From contig JAGGDU010000176.1 in NCBI GenBank assembly GCA_018457135.1, positions 1 to 64,000 on the forward strand: a stretch of 64,000 nucleotides of DNA, given 5' to 3'. Below are positions 28,585 to 37,385 of this stretch, one piece after another. The notes beneath the pieces were generated by a model. It was not told where the DNA came from, ran no database searches, and worked only from the letters and a program-made list of their open reading frames with translations. The position numbers were made by a program, and so were the translations under genes. This DNA is from Trichodesmium erythraeum GBRTRLIN201 (lineage in GTDB: Bacteria; Cyanobacteriota; Cyanobacteriia; Cyanobacteriales; Microcoleaceae). How positions within the stretch are numbered: the first letter of the stretch is position 1; each line of letters opens with the position of its first letter.

Positions 28585-29028
28585 CTAATCCAACTTTTTA
28601 GTATTACCTCCTGAAACCCAACCTATACGATCGCTCCCATCATCTACCCGAACTTTTTGCCATCTCTTATCAGAACTCTCTTCAAGAACTATAACTTTCT
28701 CCTTATAAGAAATACCTCCAATACGAATAGCATTTCTACTAGGAGTATCGCGAAGAATTAAACCAATAGGTTCTACTACAACAGCTCTATAAGTTCCAGT
28801 CTCTAACTCATTTTGATTTTCTGATTTTTCATTGCTAGTAGCTAAAATTGGTTGAGAAGACTTAGCAACATTTTCCACTACAGGTTTTTCATTTTCAAAG
28901 ATTGGTTTTTCAGGTATTTTTGTGAGTTTAGCCGCAAAATAGAGAACTGCTGTTGCACTAGCTCCAGCTAGTAAAAGTATTGCTAAAATAAAGCCTACTA
29001 AAAACTTAAAAAATGCATACAAATTCAT
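28585..29028 (-). CDS. SH3b-domain membrane-anchored protein
   Basis: 147 residues. Residues 5-32 form one membrane segment (FFKFLVGFILAILLLAGASA). A linker (about 40-80) precedes a C-terminal bacterial SH3 domain with YRAVVVEPIGLILRDTPSRN, EKVIVLEESSDKRWQKVRVD and RIGWVSGG. SH3b domains bind peptidoglycan or peptides outside the cytoplasm. It follows the Ycf46 gene by 20 bp in the rpmH-to-SH3 cluster and is probably the last gene of that transcript. Confidence 0.8.
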   Translation of the reverse strand: MNLYAFFKFLVGFILAILLLAGASATAVLYFAAKLTKIPEKPIFENEKPVVENVAKSSQPILATSNEKSENQNELETGTYRAVVVEPIGLILRDTPSRNAIRIGGISYKEKVIVLEESSDKRWQKVRVDDGSDRIGWVSGGNTKKLD

Positions 29029-29048
29029 AATTTTTCAGTGTCTTTCTA

Positions 29049-30548
29049 TTAAAACTTACCTTTAAAGCCATCATATCTAGAAGCAAGACGGGCCTTACCA
29101 GCCGCAGCCCAATCTTGTAAAAACTTAATTTGTTCTTCAGCAGTTCTAGCTAAAGGAATAATTTGACTAGCAGACTCCAAAATATCCTCAGTAGTAAACT
29201 CACGATTTTGACTAAACCCAATATGCATAGCTTCTATTAAAGACTGTTCTATTTCTGCACCAGAAAAATCTGGAGTTTCATAAGCTAGCCGCTCCATATC
29301 ATAACTCTTAATATTATAAGGTCGTAACCGAGATAAATGTACTTCAAAAATAGATTTTCTTTCCTTCTGATTAGGTAAACCCACAAAAAATATTTCATCA
29401 AACCTACCCTTTCGTAATATTTCTGGCGGTAAAGATTGAATATTATTAGCAGTAGCTACCACAAAAACAGGAGATATTTTTTCAGCTAACCAAGTAATAA
29501 AAGTACCAAAAACTCGACTCGTAGTACCTGCATCCCCTTGACTTTTAAACCCAGCAAAACCCTTATCAATTTCATCTATCCAGAGAACACAAGGCGCCAA
29601 AGCTTCAGCAATAGAAATCATCTGTCGGGTACGAGACTCCGACTCTCCCACCAAACCTCCAAATAAACGGCCCACATCCAAACGTAATAAAGGTAAATGC
29701 CAATGATGAGCGATCGCCTTAGCAGTAAGAGATTTACCAGTACCCTGTATTCCTACCAAAAGTAAACCCCTAGGATGAGGCAAACCATATTGCCTAGCTC
29801 GTTCAGAAAACGCCCCTCCCCGTCGCAATAACCAATCTTTGAGGTTATCCAAACCCCCAATATCAGAAATATTTTCATGAGCAGGATAAAAGTCCAATAT
29901 TTGAGTTTGACGAATAGTTTGGCGTTTTTCTTCTAAAATTAAATCAACATCATCAAGCTCTAATTTTCCGTGAGTAGCGATCGCCCTAGCCAAAACTCTT
30001 CTAACTCGTTCTAGAGATAATCCAAGAGAAGCCCGAACTACTTCATCTAATAAACGTTTTTCCACATATTGACCCATAGCCACTAAAAGACGTTCTACCT
30101 CTTGGGAAATTTCTTGACTATTTGGTAGTGGGAATTCTATAATTGTAATAACTTCATTTAAATCCTCTGGAATAGATATTTTAGGAGCTAAGATTACCAA
30201 ATTTTTAGGTTGAGACTTTAACTTTTTTGCCAAATTCCTCAGCTTCCTTGAAATAGAAATATCCTCCAAAAATCTTTGAAAATCTCGCAATATAAATATT
30301 GCCGGAGCTGACTCCGGCAACTTTTCCACAAGTTCTAAACCTTGAAGAGGATTTCTTTTTCCCCAACCTATATCATTAGGATTATTTTCATATCCTTCTA
30401 CAAAATCCCAAATATATACTGCTCTGTTACCTTGTTTTTTCGCTAATTCAGCAATTGTCTTTTCTACTCGTTCTTCCTCCCTTGTCTGGACATAAATTAT
30501 TGAATAGCACGAACGTAATAGTAGTTCAAACTCTGCTTGAAAATTCAT
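29049..30548 (-). CDS. ycf46: Ycf46-like AAA+ ATPase
   Basis: 499 residues. The N-terminal half (about 1-210) opens [20 protein letters not shown] and is specific to the Ycf46 family. The AAA+ module carries Walker A (GIQGTGKS, near residue 270), Walker B ([14 protein letters not shown]), the second region of homology with [20 protein letters not shown], and the arginine finger. Ycf46 is encoded in cyanobacteria and red algal plastids; a link to inorganic-carbon use has been reported. The mechanism is not known. It precedes the SH3 gene, on the same strand, 20 bp apart. Confidence 0.88.
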   Translation of the reverse strand: MNFQAEFELLLRSCYSIIYVQTREEERVEKTIAELAKKQGNRAVYIWDFVEGYENNPNDIGWGKRNPLQGLELVEKLPESAPAIFILRDFQRFLEDISISRKLRNLAKKLKSQPKNLVILAPKISIPEDLNEVITIIEFPLPNSQEISQEVERLLVAMGQYVEKRLLDEVVRASLGLSLERVRRVLARAIATHGKLELDDVDLILEEKRQTIRQTQILDFYPAHENISDIGGLDNLKDWLLRRGGAFSERARQYGLPHPRGLLLVGIQGTGKSLTAKAIAHHWHLPLLRLDVGRLFGGLVGESESRTRQMISIAEALAPCVLWIDEIDKGFAGFKSQGDAGTTSRVFGTFITWLAEKISPVFVVATANNIQSLPPEILRKGRFDEIFFVGLPNQKERKSIFEVHLSRLRPYNIKSYDMERLAYETPDFSGAEIEQSLIEAMHIGFSQNREFTTEDILESASQIIPLARTAEEQIKFLQDWAAAGKARLASRYDGFKGKF

Positions 30549-30866
30549 AATATTTTTTTCAGTCGCTATTTACAGCAAGTTGCAGGTAAGTTGCAGGTAA
30601 GTTGCAGTAAATATTAATAATAAAGTCTTTAATTTATTAAGATATTGCTCACCATCGGTTGAGCTCATACTATATGAAACAAATACTCAGATAAATTTAG
30701 CTTGTTGGGAGTTCACAAAACATTTGTACAGCCTGTTTTCTACAATACTAACTAATCTGATATCCCAATAATTAGTTATCAAAAAAATCTCCCTTCTCAC
30801 CTTTTTTTTCTGTTTCCTGCCTTCCTTTTAATTTCATAATTAACAAGCAACTTTAATATTAAACTA
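30549..30866. other. Gap with an 11-bp tandem repeat
   Basis: At 30577-30607 the unit AAGTTGCAGGT occurs twice and then partially. No gene is seen. It separates ycf46 from the DUF177 gene. Confidence 0.6.
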
Positions 30867-31376
30867 TCAACTATTATTCAGTTGTTTTTTTACCGCCTCT
30901 AAAGCTGCCCATCGACTATCTAAAACCGATGATGAAGTATTCGTACCAGATAATTTTATCCCTTGGCAATTATTCTTACATAACTTTCTTGAAGGAACTT
31001 CTAAACAAACCTGTTCATATACCCATTTTTTGGGGTTAAAATTTCCCTCTGGAGGCAAAGTTTCTACTAAATGTTCCACAGAATTTTCCGCCTCTATGTG
31101 GAATAACTCTTTTTGAGTTGTAACTTTATTTAACCAAATTAACTCCTTTGGATTAATCACTAATTTATAGTTATACTGTTTTAAACATCTATCACAAGTG
31201 AGGGTAATAATTGTTTCTGATTTTCCTTTAACTTCCAGATAATTTCCACAATGAGTTACTTGTAAATAACCCCTAACTGGACTCAGTGTTTCCAAATCTA
31301 ATATAAACTCTTCAAACCTGATAAATTCAGTCTGATTGTTTTTTTTCAATAGACTGGGAATAGATATTAATTCCAT
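30867..31376 (-). CDS. YceD / DUF177 family protein
   Basis: 169 residues. The core shows LEVKGKSETIITLTCDRCLK (Cys-x2-Cys) and a later CKNNCQGIKLSG (Cys-x3-Cys). The pattern ...LDSRWAALEAVKKQ at the end matches DUF177, linked to 23S rRNA accumulation and 50S assembly in bacteria and plastids. It lies in the rpmH-rnpA-yidC-jag cluster, where DUF177 is common in cyanobacteria. A 14-bp inverted repeat sits between it and jag. Confidence 0.8.
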   Translation of the reverse strand: MELISIPSLLKKNNQTEFIRFEEFILDLETLSPVRGYLQVTHCGNYLEVKGKSETIITLTCDRCLKQYNYKLVINPKELIWLNKVTTQKELFHIEAENSVEHLVETLPPEGNFNPKKWVYEQVCLEVPSRKLCKNNCQGIKLSGTNTSSSVLDSRWAALEAVKKQLNNS

Positions 31377-31406
31377 TTAGCTTCACCTCACTCAATTCAT
31401 AACCAG

Positions 31407-31440
31407 AAATTCAGAATTCTTAATACAGAATTCTGAATTT
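31407..31440. other. Perfect 14-bp inverted repeat between jag and DUF177
   Basis: AAATTCAGAATTCT (31407-31420), a six-base loop TAATAC, then AGAATTCTGAATTT (31427-31440). It forms a strong hairpin in RNA from either strand. There is no T-run beside it, so it is not a standard terminator. It may stabilise or process the operon mRNA. Confidence 0.7.
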
Positions 31441-31508
31441 TCTGTACTCAAATTAATAATTTTAATCTTTACAAATCATATTTTTTTCCCAATTATTATA
31501 ATTTTTTA

Positions 31509-32009
31509 CTAGTTTCTAATTTTCACTACTAAACGACGGTCCGGTTCCTGTCCATGGCTGTAAGTTTCTAGGTCTTCACAGTCCTTAAGCATAGTATGTA
31601 TTTGACGACGTTCCGTAGAAGATAGAGATGTTAATTCATACTCCTGACCAGTCAAACGTACTTTTTTAGCTGCATACTCAGCCATTAATAATAGTTCTTC
31701 TTGGCGACGAGCTCGATAGCCTGCTATTTCAACAGTATAAGCCAAATGTTGTTCTGAATTATCATTATTTATATTCAGAATTGTATTGGTGAGGTACTGG
31801 ATAGCATCGATTACTTTACCATCAACTCCAACTAAAACAGAAACTTGTTCTTGTGTCAGGTTAGTTTGATCTATAGTCAGCCAATAAGAATCTTCTTGTT
31901 GTTGAGCTATGACTTTTGCGGGAATTTTTGCTAAATTTAGCAGTTTCTCTAGCCATTGCTGTCCTTCATCTAACCCTTGATAATTATAAATATCGCTCAT
32001 TACTAGCAT
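31509..32009 (-). CDS. jag: Jag/KhpB-like KH-R3H RNA-binding protein
   Basis: 166 residues. The KH region has VSVLVGVDGKVIDAIQYLTN (GxDG-type loop), and the C-terminal R3H domain carries ELTSLSSTERRQIHTMLK followed by YSHGQEPDRRLVVK (R-x3-H). Jag-type proteins bind RNA and affect cell-wall and membrane biogenesis. The start ATG overlaps the yidC stop in a TAATG junction at 32007-32011, indicating translational coupling. A second ATG lies four codons on. Confidence 0.88.
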   Translation of the reverse strand: MLVMSDIYNYQGLDEGQQWLEKLLNLAKIPAKVIAQQQEDSYWLTIDQTNLTQEQVSVLVGVDGKVIDAIQYLTNTILNINNDNSEQHLAYTVEIAGYRARRQEELLLMAEYAAKKVRLTGQEYELTSLSSTERRQIHTMLKDCEDLETYSHGQEPDRRLVVKIRN

Positions 32010-33157
32010 TAAGCTTTCTTCTTAGAACGTCCTGGTTCAAAGGGCAGTGCTTGTCTTCCCTTTCCTATTTTTGTTGTTTTTGGTTGTGACTCTTCTACTA
32101 ATTTCTGAAGATTTTCAGGTAATGGTTCTTTGGATAAGATATATGCCTGAATAGTTTGAAATATGTTAGCTATCAGCATATAAAGTAAGACACCTGCAGG
32201 AAGAGGAGTAAACAGAAATATTCCTGAAAATAAAATTGGAGTAATTTTGTTTATAGAGTCTTGATTTGGATTAGCATTGTTAGCTCCAGGTCCTTTACCT
32301 GATATTGTTTGGCTAGCATATATACTAACTCCAAAACCAATCACCATAATTAATATATCCCAATGAATGTTCCCATTCTCATCAAAGGCGCCCACACGAC
32401 CCAAAGCTTTAATAAATAGAAATCCTTTATTTGATGCAATTCCTGGTATTGTACCTTGAATTGTAGCTTCCCCTGGTTCTAAAGCTACTAAACTACCATC
32501 TTGATCTATTTGAACTCTTTCAGCACCTTTGGTTACAGTCCATAAAGGCTTAATTTCAGATTGATTATATTCCTCCATGAGAGTATTTAAAGACTTACCC
32601 TCTACTGTTTGAAATTCAACTTTAGTTTTATCTCCAACAATTAACTTATCCCCATTAGGACTCAAAGCCAAAATTTGGTAGTGAACACCATCATTAATAT
32701 ATATATTTTGAGGTGAAGTTGTATAAGCTTGTGGTTGAATTCGTTCTAACTGTTCTTGAGGAAATATTTGTAAATCTACAGTATAATTAATATTAGTAAA
32801 AGGTGAGCCACGCAGAGTAGCAAATAAAGCAAAAAGTATAGGCATTTGAAATAGCAGAGGTAAACATCCTGCTAATGGATTAAACTCTTTCATCAGTTTA
32901 CCCATTTCTTCCTGCTGTTTTTGGGGATCATCTTTATAACGTTTTTGAATCTCCTCTTGTCTTTTCTTCATCAAAGGTTGCGTAACTTTCATCTTACGCA
33001 TATTCCGAATTGACCCAGCATTTAATGGGTAGAGACTTGCACGAATTACAAGAGTTAAGGCTACAATTGCTAAACCATAGCTTGGTACGATCCCATAGAA
33101 AAAGTCTAAGATCGGTAGCATTATGTTGTTGGAAATAAATCCTATACCAAAATCCAT
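32009..33157 (-). CDS. yidC: YidC/Oxa1 membrane protein insertase
   Basis: 382 residues. [20 protein letters not shown] starts the insertase core, with [20 protein letters not shown] (cytoplasmic coiled region) and [20 protein letters not shown]. Then come a larger external loop (residues about 130-255), and TM segments near [15 protein letters not shown] and [20 protein letters not shown]. It inserts thylakoid and plasma membrane proteins, alone or with Sec. The tail SKKKA-like basic end follows. It lies upstream of jag with an overlapping stop/start. Confidence 0.95.
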   Translation of the reverse strand: MDFGIGFISNNIMLPILDFFYGIVPSYGLAIVALTLVIRASLYPLNAGSIRNMRKMKVTQPLMKKRQEEIQKRYKDDPQKQQEEMGKLMKEFNPLAGCLPLLFQMPILFALFATLRGSPFTNINYTVDLQIFPQEQLERIQPQAYTTSPQNIYINDGVHYQILALSPNGDKLIVGDKTKVEFQTVEGKSLNTLMEEYNQSEIKPLWTVTKGAERVQIDQDGSLVALEPGEATIQGTIPGIASNKGFLFIKALGRVGAFDENGNIHWDILIMVIGFGVSIYASQTISGKGPGANNANPNQDSINKITPILFSGIFLFTPLPAGVLLYMLIANIFQTIQAYILSKEPLPENLQKLVEESQPKTTKIGKGRQALPFEPGRSKKKA

Positions 33158-33341
33158 TATTTTATGTTTACCTTGGGGCTGGTTATATTTCTAATTTTGA
33201 CGATTTTAAATTATTTACTACTACTAATCCCAATATCTAGTTAACTATCTGTAAATCCAATAATTTATCAGTATTTTATCTGGATTAATATTATAGTAGC
33301 TAATTGAAAAATTTATCTACTAATAATTAGTTAAATTCCTA

Positions 33342-33731
33342 TCAATTAGTAGTACTATCCGCTTTTTGAGTTTTGGCCACTATTTTTTCAGTTATGTAAT
33401 CTTCAATTTCTCTAAATCTTGGTATTGCCCTTAATTCTAAGCGAGTACCATTTCTCAGAGTAATTGCTAAATCACCCCAAGCACCTAATCCTCTAGGTAC
33501 TTTTGCAACTTTTATAATTTCTGAGTAAATAATATCTGTACGATCTTGTCCCATCCAGCCACCTGTGACTGAAACTCGGCGATTAGTAATCCGATATCTT
33601 AACCATAAGGCCCGAACAACAGCCGCAACCGTTAGAGGAAGGCCAATGATTGTCAGGCCAATTAATAAATTAAAGATTAAATCTCCTATATGGGGGCCGC
33701 CCTCATAGAAGGCTTCCTCTCGAATACCCAT
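33342..33731 (-). CDS. PH-domain membrane protein (DUF304-like)
   Basis: 129 residues. A hydrophobic pair (IGDLIFNLLIGLTIIGLPLT and VAAVVRALWLRYRI) is followed by a bacterial PH-like domain with TNRRVSVTGGWMGQDRTDII, DLAITLRNGTRLELRAIPRF and REIEDYI. The function is unknown, but the gene is regularly found between rnpA and yidC in cyanobacteria. Its start overlaps the rnpA end by 29 bp (33703-33731), suggesting coupled translation. Confidence 0.8.
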   Translation of the reverse strand: MGIREEAFYEGGPHIGDLIFNLLIGLTIIGLPLTVAAVVRALWLRYRITNRRVSVTGGWMGQDRTDIIYSEIIKVAKVPRGLGAWGDLAITLRNGTRLELRAIPRFREIEDYITEKIVAKTQKADSTTN

Positions 33732-34110
33732 GCAACACCTCCACTTGTGCCAATAACTTCTCTAATTGTTGCAGAAATTCATAATAATTGCACTGTTTGG
33801 CTGTTGGTTTTACTACTATTACTAGATCCCATCCTTTTGATATATACGGCAACATTTGTCGTAAAGCTGCCCTAATTTGGCGTTTAATTCGATTTCTGAC
33901 TACTGCTCCTTTATTCACCTTTTTGCTAATAGAAATTCCTATGCGGGTAGGTCTGTCAGGATATAATTGATCTGAGTGTTCAATTAATTGAGGCTGTTGC
34001 ATATGACGCAGAGCCCTTAAACTTAGATGAGAAGTATTCTTACGAATTCCTTTCTGATATACAGCACTAAAGTCTTTATGATGACGAAGCCTACTTTCAT
34101 CTGGCAACAT
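33703..34110 (-). CDS. rnpA: Ribonuclease P protein component
   Basis: The ATG at 34110 gives 135 residues starting MLPDESRLRHHKDFSAVYQK. The upstream in-frame ATG at 34182 would overlap rpmH and adds residues without family match. The RNR signature is here as GAVVRNRIKRQIRAALRQML, the expected RNA-binding motif. RnpA assists RnpB RNA in cleaving 5' leaders from pre-tRNAs. It is preceded by rpmH, the usual order. Confidence 0.95.
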   Translation of the reverse strand: MLPDESRLRHHKDFSAVYQKGIRKNTSHLSLRALRHMQQPQLIEHSDQLYPDRPTRIGISISKKVNKGAVVRNRIKRQIRAALRQMLPYISKGWDLVIVVKPTAKQCNYYEFLQQLEKLLAQVEVLHGYSRGSLL

Positions 34111-34159
34111 GGTAAGATTTTCTAATATTTTTCCACCAATCAGAATTTTCTGTAAATTT

Positions 34160-34300
34160 CTAATATACTGCCAGACGCTCACGCCCTTTTTTCCGACGAG
34201 CTCTAATTACTGCTCGGCCATTTCTCGTACGCATCCTTACCCTAAAACCAGATACTCTTCTCCTCTTTCTACAGGTACCATGTAAAGTCCGCTGAGTCAT
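34160..34300 (-). CDS. rpmH: 50S ribosomal protein L34
   Basis: 46 residues, basic: [46 protein letters not shown]. The [19 protein letters not shown] pattern is characteristic of L34. It is the first gene of the rpmH-rnpA-PH-yidC-jag-DUF177-ycf46-SH3 run on the minus strand, and its short length explains why it may be missed. Confidence 0.97.
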   Translation of the reverse strand: MTQRTLHGTCRKRRRVSGFRVRMRTRNGRAVIRARRKKGRERLAVY

Positions 34301-34417
34301 TTTTCTCTACTCCTTAACCATCAATATAATAATTTCAAATTCACGATCCCTAATCATAGCATAAATATCTAGATCAAGTTAATTCTTAACCATAACTTCT
34401 ATTGCTGAAGTATTTAT

Positions 34418-34945
34418 TTACTCTATACTCAAAAGCCATGTGCCAATATAACGTAGTAAAGGTACATCTCCAGGAGTCCTAATATTAGCATTAAAGTGAT
34501 ACATTCCCCCAAATCTGGGGTTTTTGACATTGTGGAGAACTACTTCGATTTTATTACCAGCCGGAATTGGTTCAGAAGGATAAATTTCTATAAAATTATC
34601 TTCTTGGTTCCATACTACATCATCTATAGGTATTGACTCTGGTTTTTTAGAGTTTCCTGTCCCAACACGAATTTCTATTTTATCAGTATCAAATATACCT
34701 TTATAATAATTAGGATAAGAAATTGATAACTGAGCAACAGCTAAATTTAATTTTTTGGCTGGTATTCTTAGTCGATAACGATCCCAACTCCCAGATTTAC
34801 CAGAATCTAAACGGAAGTTTAACTGATTTTTCTGTTCTGGCCCACCAAAGAGTGTAAAGCCTGGCATTCCCTGAGCTAAACTTGCCATTGAGAAGCCTGT
34901 TAATAAGCAACTGCTAACCATCAATGTAGAAAGTATACGTTTCAT
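34418..34945 (-). CDS. DUF2808 exported protein
   Basis: The ATG at 34945 gives 175 residues with a signal peptide (MKRILSTLMVSSCLLTGFSM, ASLAQG). An upstream in-frame ATG (35050) adds 35 residues that do not look like a signal sequence. Conserved stretches are FTLFGGPEQKNQLNFRLDSG, YRLRIPAKKLNLAVAQLSIS, YYKGIFDTDKIEIRV and EVVLHNVKNPRFGGMYHF. DUF2808 is common in cyanobacteria and its role is unknown. It probably lies in the periplasm or is anchored to the envelope. Confidence 0.8.
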   Translation of the reverse strand: MKRILSTLMVSSCLLTGFSMASLAQGMPGFTLFGGPEQKNQLNFRLDSGKSGSWDRYRLRIPAKKLNLAVAQLSISYPNYYKGIFDTDKIEIRVGTGNSKKPESIPIDDVVWNQEDNFIEIYPSEPIPAGNKIEVVLHNVKNPRFGGMYHFNANIRTPGDVPLLRYIGTWLLSIE

Positions 34946-35738
34946 AGATTTTTTTTTACTTGAAAATCTCCTTATTAAGACTTTATCAAGATTTGATAAA
35001 TAAACAAGATTTAATAAATAAATAGGTATACAAGGAAATTGCTTAACCATATTAGAGTTGTTGGGAATGGGAATTAAGGAAAAAAAATGGCTAAAACCCT
35101 AACCCTTATGAGGTTTATAGTAATCTGATCGATCTAAAATTATCAAACCTTTCTAGATTAAGCTTTTGATAATTTTAATTTTTCCCACACCAAACAACTC
35201 TATCAAATTTTATCAAGTAACTTGAAGCCTATCTAGAAATTTGATTTGAGAGTAAATTTATATCTTGTTAAATAACAATAAATTCTAACACCTACCTATC
35301 TTATGTAACTAAAAAAAATACCCTCTCACAAAGTTAGTTGGATATTTGGTATGAAATCATGAATATGACTTAGGGTGTCAAAATCTTGATTTTGACACCT
35401 ATCAACAAAAATCTCATACCTAATACCCCCTTGAAATTAATTGAATGGAAATTTGTTAAATATTTTACAGCAGTTTTTATATAGGTAGACCACAGTAGAA
35501 ACCTTGTATTAGGGCATACCTAGAAGCTTTTGGTTATGGCTATGTAATTCATCAATTTGAAAAGTGCTGTAATAATGATTTTGGGAATTATAAAGTAACC
35601 ATTTTTTTTAGCTGGCCACTTTGAATTCATAAGATAAGTTAAAGATAGCAATGAGCAACGAAATATAAGCCTGATAATTTTAGATAATAAGCAAATAGTA
35701 AAAAACTATAATCTAAAGACTGCTTTAAGGGAGAATTT
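34946..35738. other. Gap upstream of pnt, with a perfect 12-bp inverted repeat and a dispersed repeat copy
   Basis: It holds a partial copy of the dispersed repeat (35231-35306). GGTGTCAAAATC (35374-35385), TT, GATTTTGACACC (35388-35399) make a perfect hairpin with almost no loop. TATAAT at 35707-35712, upstream of a GGAG ribosome site, could be the pntA -10 box. No gene was recognised. Confidence 0.5.
35231..35306 (+). repeat. Dispersed intergenic repeat, partial copy 3
   Basis: The blocks TCTAGAAATTTGATTTGAGA, ATTTATATCTTGTTAAATAA and TTCTAACACCTACC match the right part of the copy at 8463-8616. The left half is absent. Confidence 0.5.
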
Positions 35739-36881
35739 ATGAAAATATCGGTAGCTAAGGAAATTTTGGTCAATGAATGTCGTGTGGCCTTAGTTCCTGA
35801 TGTTATAGCCAAATTAGTTAAACAAGGGCTAGAAATACAAGTAGAAGCAGGTGCAGGAGAAAAATCTTTTTTCTTTGATAGAGCTTATGAACAAGCTGGA
35901 GCAAAAATCATTTCTGATAGTAATGCTCTGTGGGGTAAAACTAAGGTGCTCCTAAAAATTGGAGTACTAGAGGAATCAGAAGTGGACAAATTACGGGAGG
36001 GCAGCATTGTTATTAGTTTCCTCAACCCCCTAGGAAACCCAACTATTGTAAAGCGTTTAGCTGAAAGGAAAGTAACTGCATTTAGTATGGAGCTAATTCC
36101 TCGTACTAGTAGAGCACAAGTTATGGATGCTTTATCTTCCCAAGCTAATATTGGTGGATATAAGGCGGTTTTGCTGGCGTCTGCTGCTTTACCTAAGTTT
36201 TTCCCAATGTTAACTACCGCAGCAGGTACTATTAAACCTGCTAAAGTATTAGTGATGGGGGCAGGAGTTGCTGGTTTACAGGCGATCGCTACTGCTCGTC
36301 GTCTTGGTGCTGTAGTAGAAGCATTTGATATCCGTCCAGAAGTTAAAGAACAAGTACAAAGTTTGGGAGCAAAATTTGTAGATGTGAGCCTCAAAGAAGA
36401 TACTGTTGCTGAGGGAGGATACGCAAAAGAACTTTCCGAGCAAGCTAAACAGCATACTCGTGAAGTTCTGACACAGCATGTTGCTGTTTCAGACATTGTC
36501 ATTACCACTGCTCAAGTTCCTGGTAAAAAAGCACCATTGCTAGTAACTAAGGAAATGGTAGAGCAAATGAAACCAGGAACAGTAATAGTTGATATGGCAG
36601 CTGGACAAGGAGGTAATTGTGAATGTACTCAACCAGGTAAAGATGTACAGTGGAATGGCGTGACTATTATTGGTCCTTTAAATTTACCAGCAACTATGCC
36701 AGTTCACGCTAGTGAATTATATGCTAAAAATATTTCTGCTTTACTCAAGTTGATGATTAAAGATGGAGAACTCAATCTTGACTTTGAAGATGATATCATT
36801 GCTGGTGCTTGTGTTACCCATGGAGGTGAAATTCGCAATCAAAAAGTCAAAGATGCTCTAAGAGTTACTATTGGTGGTTGA
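35739..36881 (+). CDS. pntA: NAD(P) transhydrogenase subunit alpha part 1 (NAD-binding)
   Basis: 380 residues. It starts MKISVAKEILVNECRVALVP; VLVMGAGVAGLQAIATARRL is the Rossmann glycine motif, and VEAFDIRPEVKEQVQSLGAK and ITTAQVPGKKAPLLVTKEMV follow. It belongs to the split alpha type, where the NAD(H)-binding domain I is a separate protein. With PntA2 and PntB it transfers hydride between NAD(H) and NADP(H), driven by the proton gradient. The ribosome site AAGGGAG lies about 8 bases upstream. Confidence 0.96.
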   Translation: MKISVAKEILVNECRVALVPDVIAKLVKQGLEIQVEAGAGEKSFFFDRAYEQAGAKIISDSNALWGKTKVLLKIGVLEESEVDKLREGSIVISFLNPLGNPTIVKRLAERKVTAFSMELIPRTSRAQVMDALSSQANIGGYKAVLLASAALPKFFPMLTTAAGTIKPAKVLVMGAGVAGLQAIATARRLGAVVEAFDIRPEVKEQVQSLGAKFVDVSLKEDTVAEGGYAKELSEQAKQHTREVLTQHVAVSDIVITTAQVPGKKAPLLVTKEMVEQMKPGTVIVDMAAGQGGNCECTQPGKDVQWNGVTIIGPLNLPATMPVHASELYAKNISALLKLMIKDGELNLDFEDDIIAGACVTHGGEIRNQKVKDALRVTIGG

Positions 36882-37091
36882 TCAAAAAAGTATTAAGTGA
36901 TCGGCATTCAGCAGGAGGGTTTTTTATTGTTAAGAAGGAGATTTTCACAAAGGTAGACTACAAAAAACTTCTGCACTCTACCTTTTACTTTATGTCTTTT
37001 TCAATTAAAATATCTGTATTTTTAAATAATGAAAACTGCTATAAAGCTTTCCCAATAACAAAAAAATCAATAATTAACTTTAAAAAAAACA

Positions 37092-37385
37092 ATGAGTGAA
37101 ACATTAATTGCAGCTTTATTTGTATTCGTCTTGGCTTCATTTGCCGGATTTGAGGTTATTAACAAAGTACCGCCAACTCTGCACACACCCCTGATGTCTG
37201 GAGCTAATGCTATTTCAGGAATTGCAGTTTTAGGGGCATTAATTATTGCTGGTGACAAAGATTGGAATGTCACTGTAATTTTAGGTTTAATTGCTGTAGT
37301 CTTTGCCACCATTAATGTAGTTGGTGGCTTTTTGGTAACGGATAGAATGTTGCAAATGTTTAAGAAGAAGGAGGCTACATCATGA
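37092..37385 (+). CDS. pntA2: NAD(P) transhydrogenase subunit alpha part 2
   Basis: 97 residues, three membrane segments: LIAALFVFVLASFAGFEVIN, ISGIAVLGALIIAGDKDWNV and VILGLIAVVFATINVVGGFL. It forms part of the proton channel (domain II) with PntB. The last four bases (ATGA, 37382-37385) overlap the pntB start, so the two are translationally coupled. The gap from pntA (about 210 bp) has a small unlikely frame that I did not accept. Confidence 0.95.
   Translation: MSETLIAALFVFVLASFAGFEVINKVPPTLHTPLMSGANAISGIAVLGALIIAGDKDWNVTVILGLIAVVFATINVVGGFLVTDRMLQMFKKKEATS

Noticed and set aside
35885-36508. 207-codon minus-strand frame inside pntA
   Set aside because: It is a shadow of pntA in another frame, rich in Ser/Thr/Ala, and pntA itself is clearly real.
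36878-37099. Frame of 73 codons between pntA and pntA2
   Set aside because: It starts inside the pntA stop region and overlaps the pntA2 start; it has no family match and a low-complexity composition.
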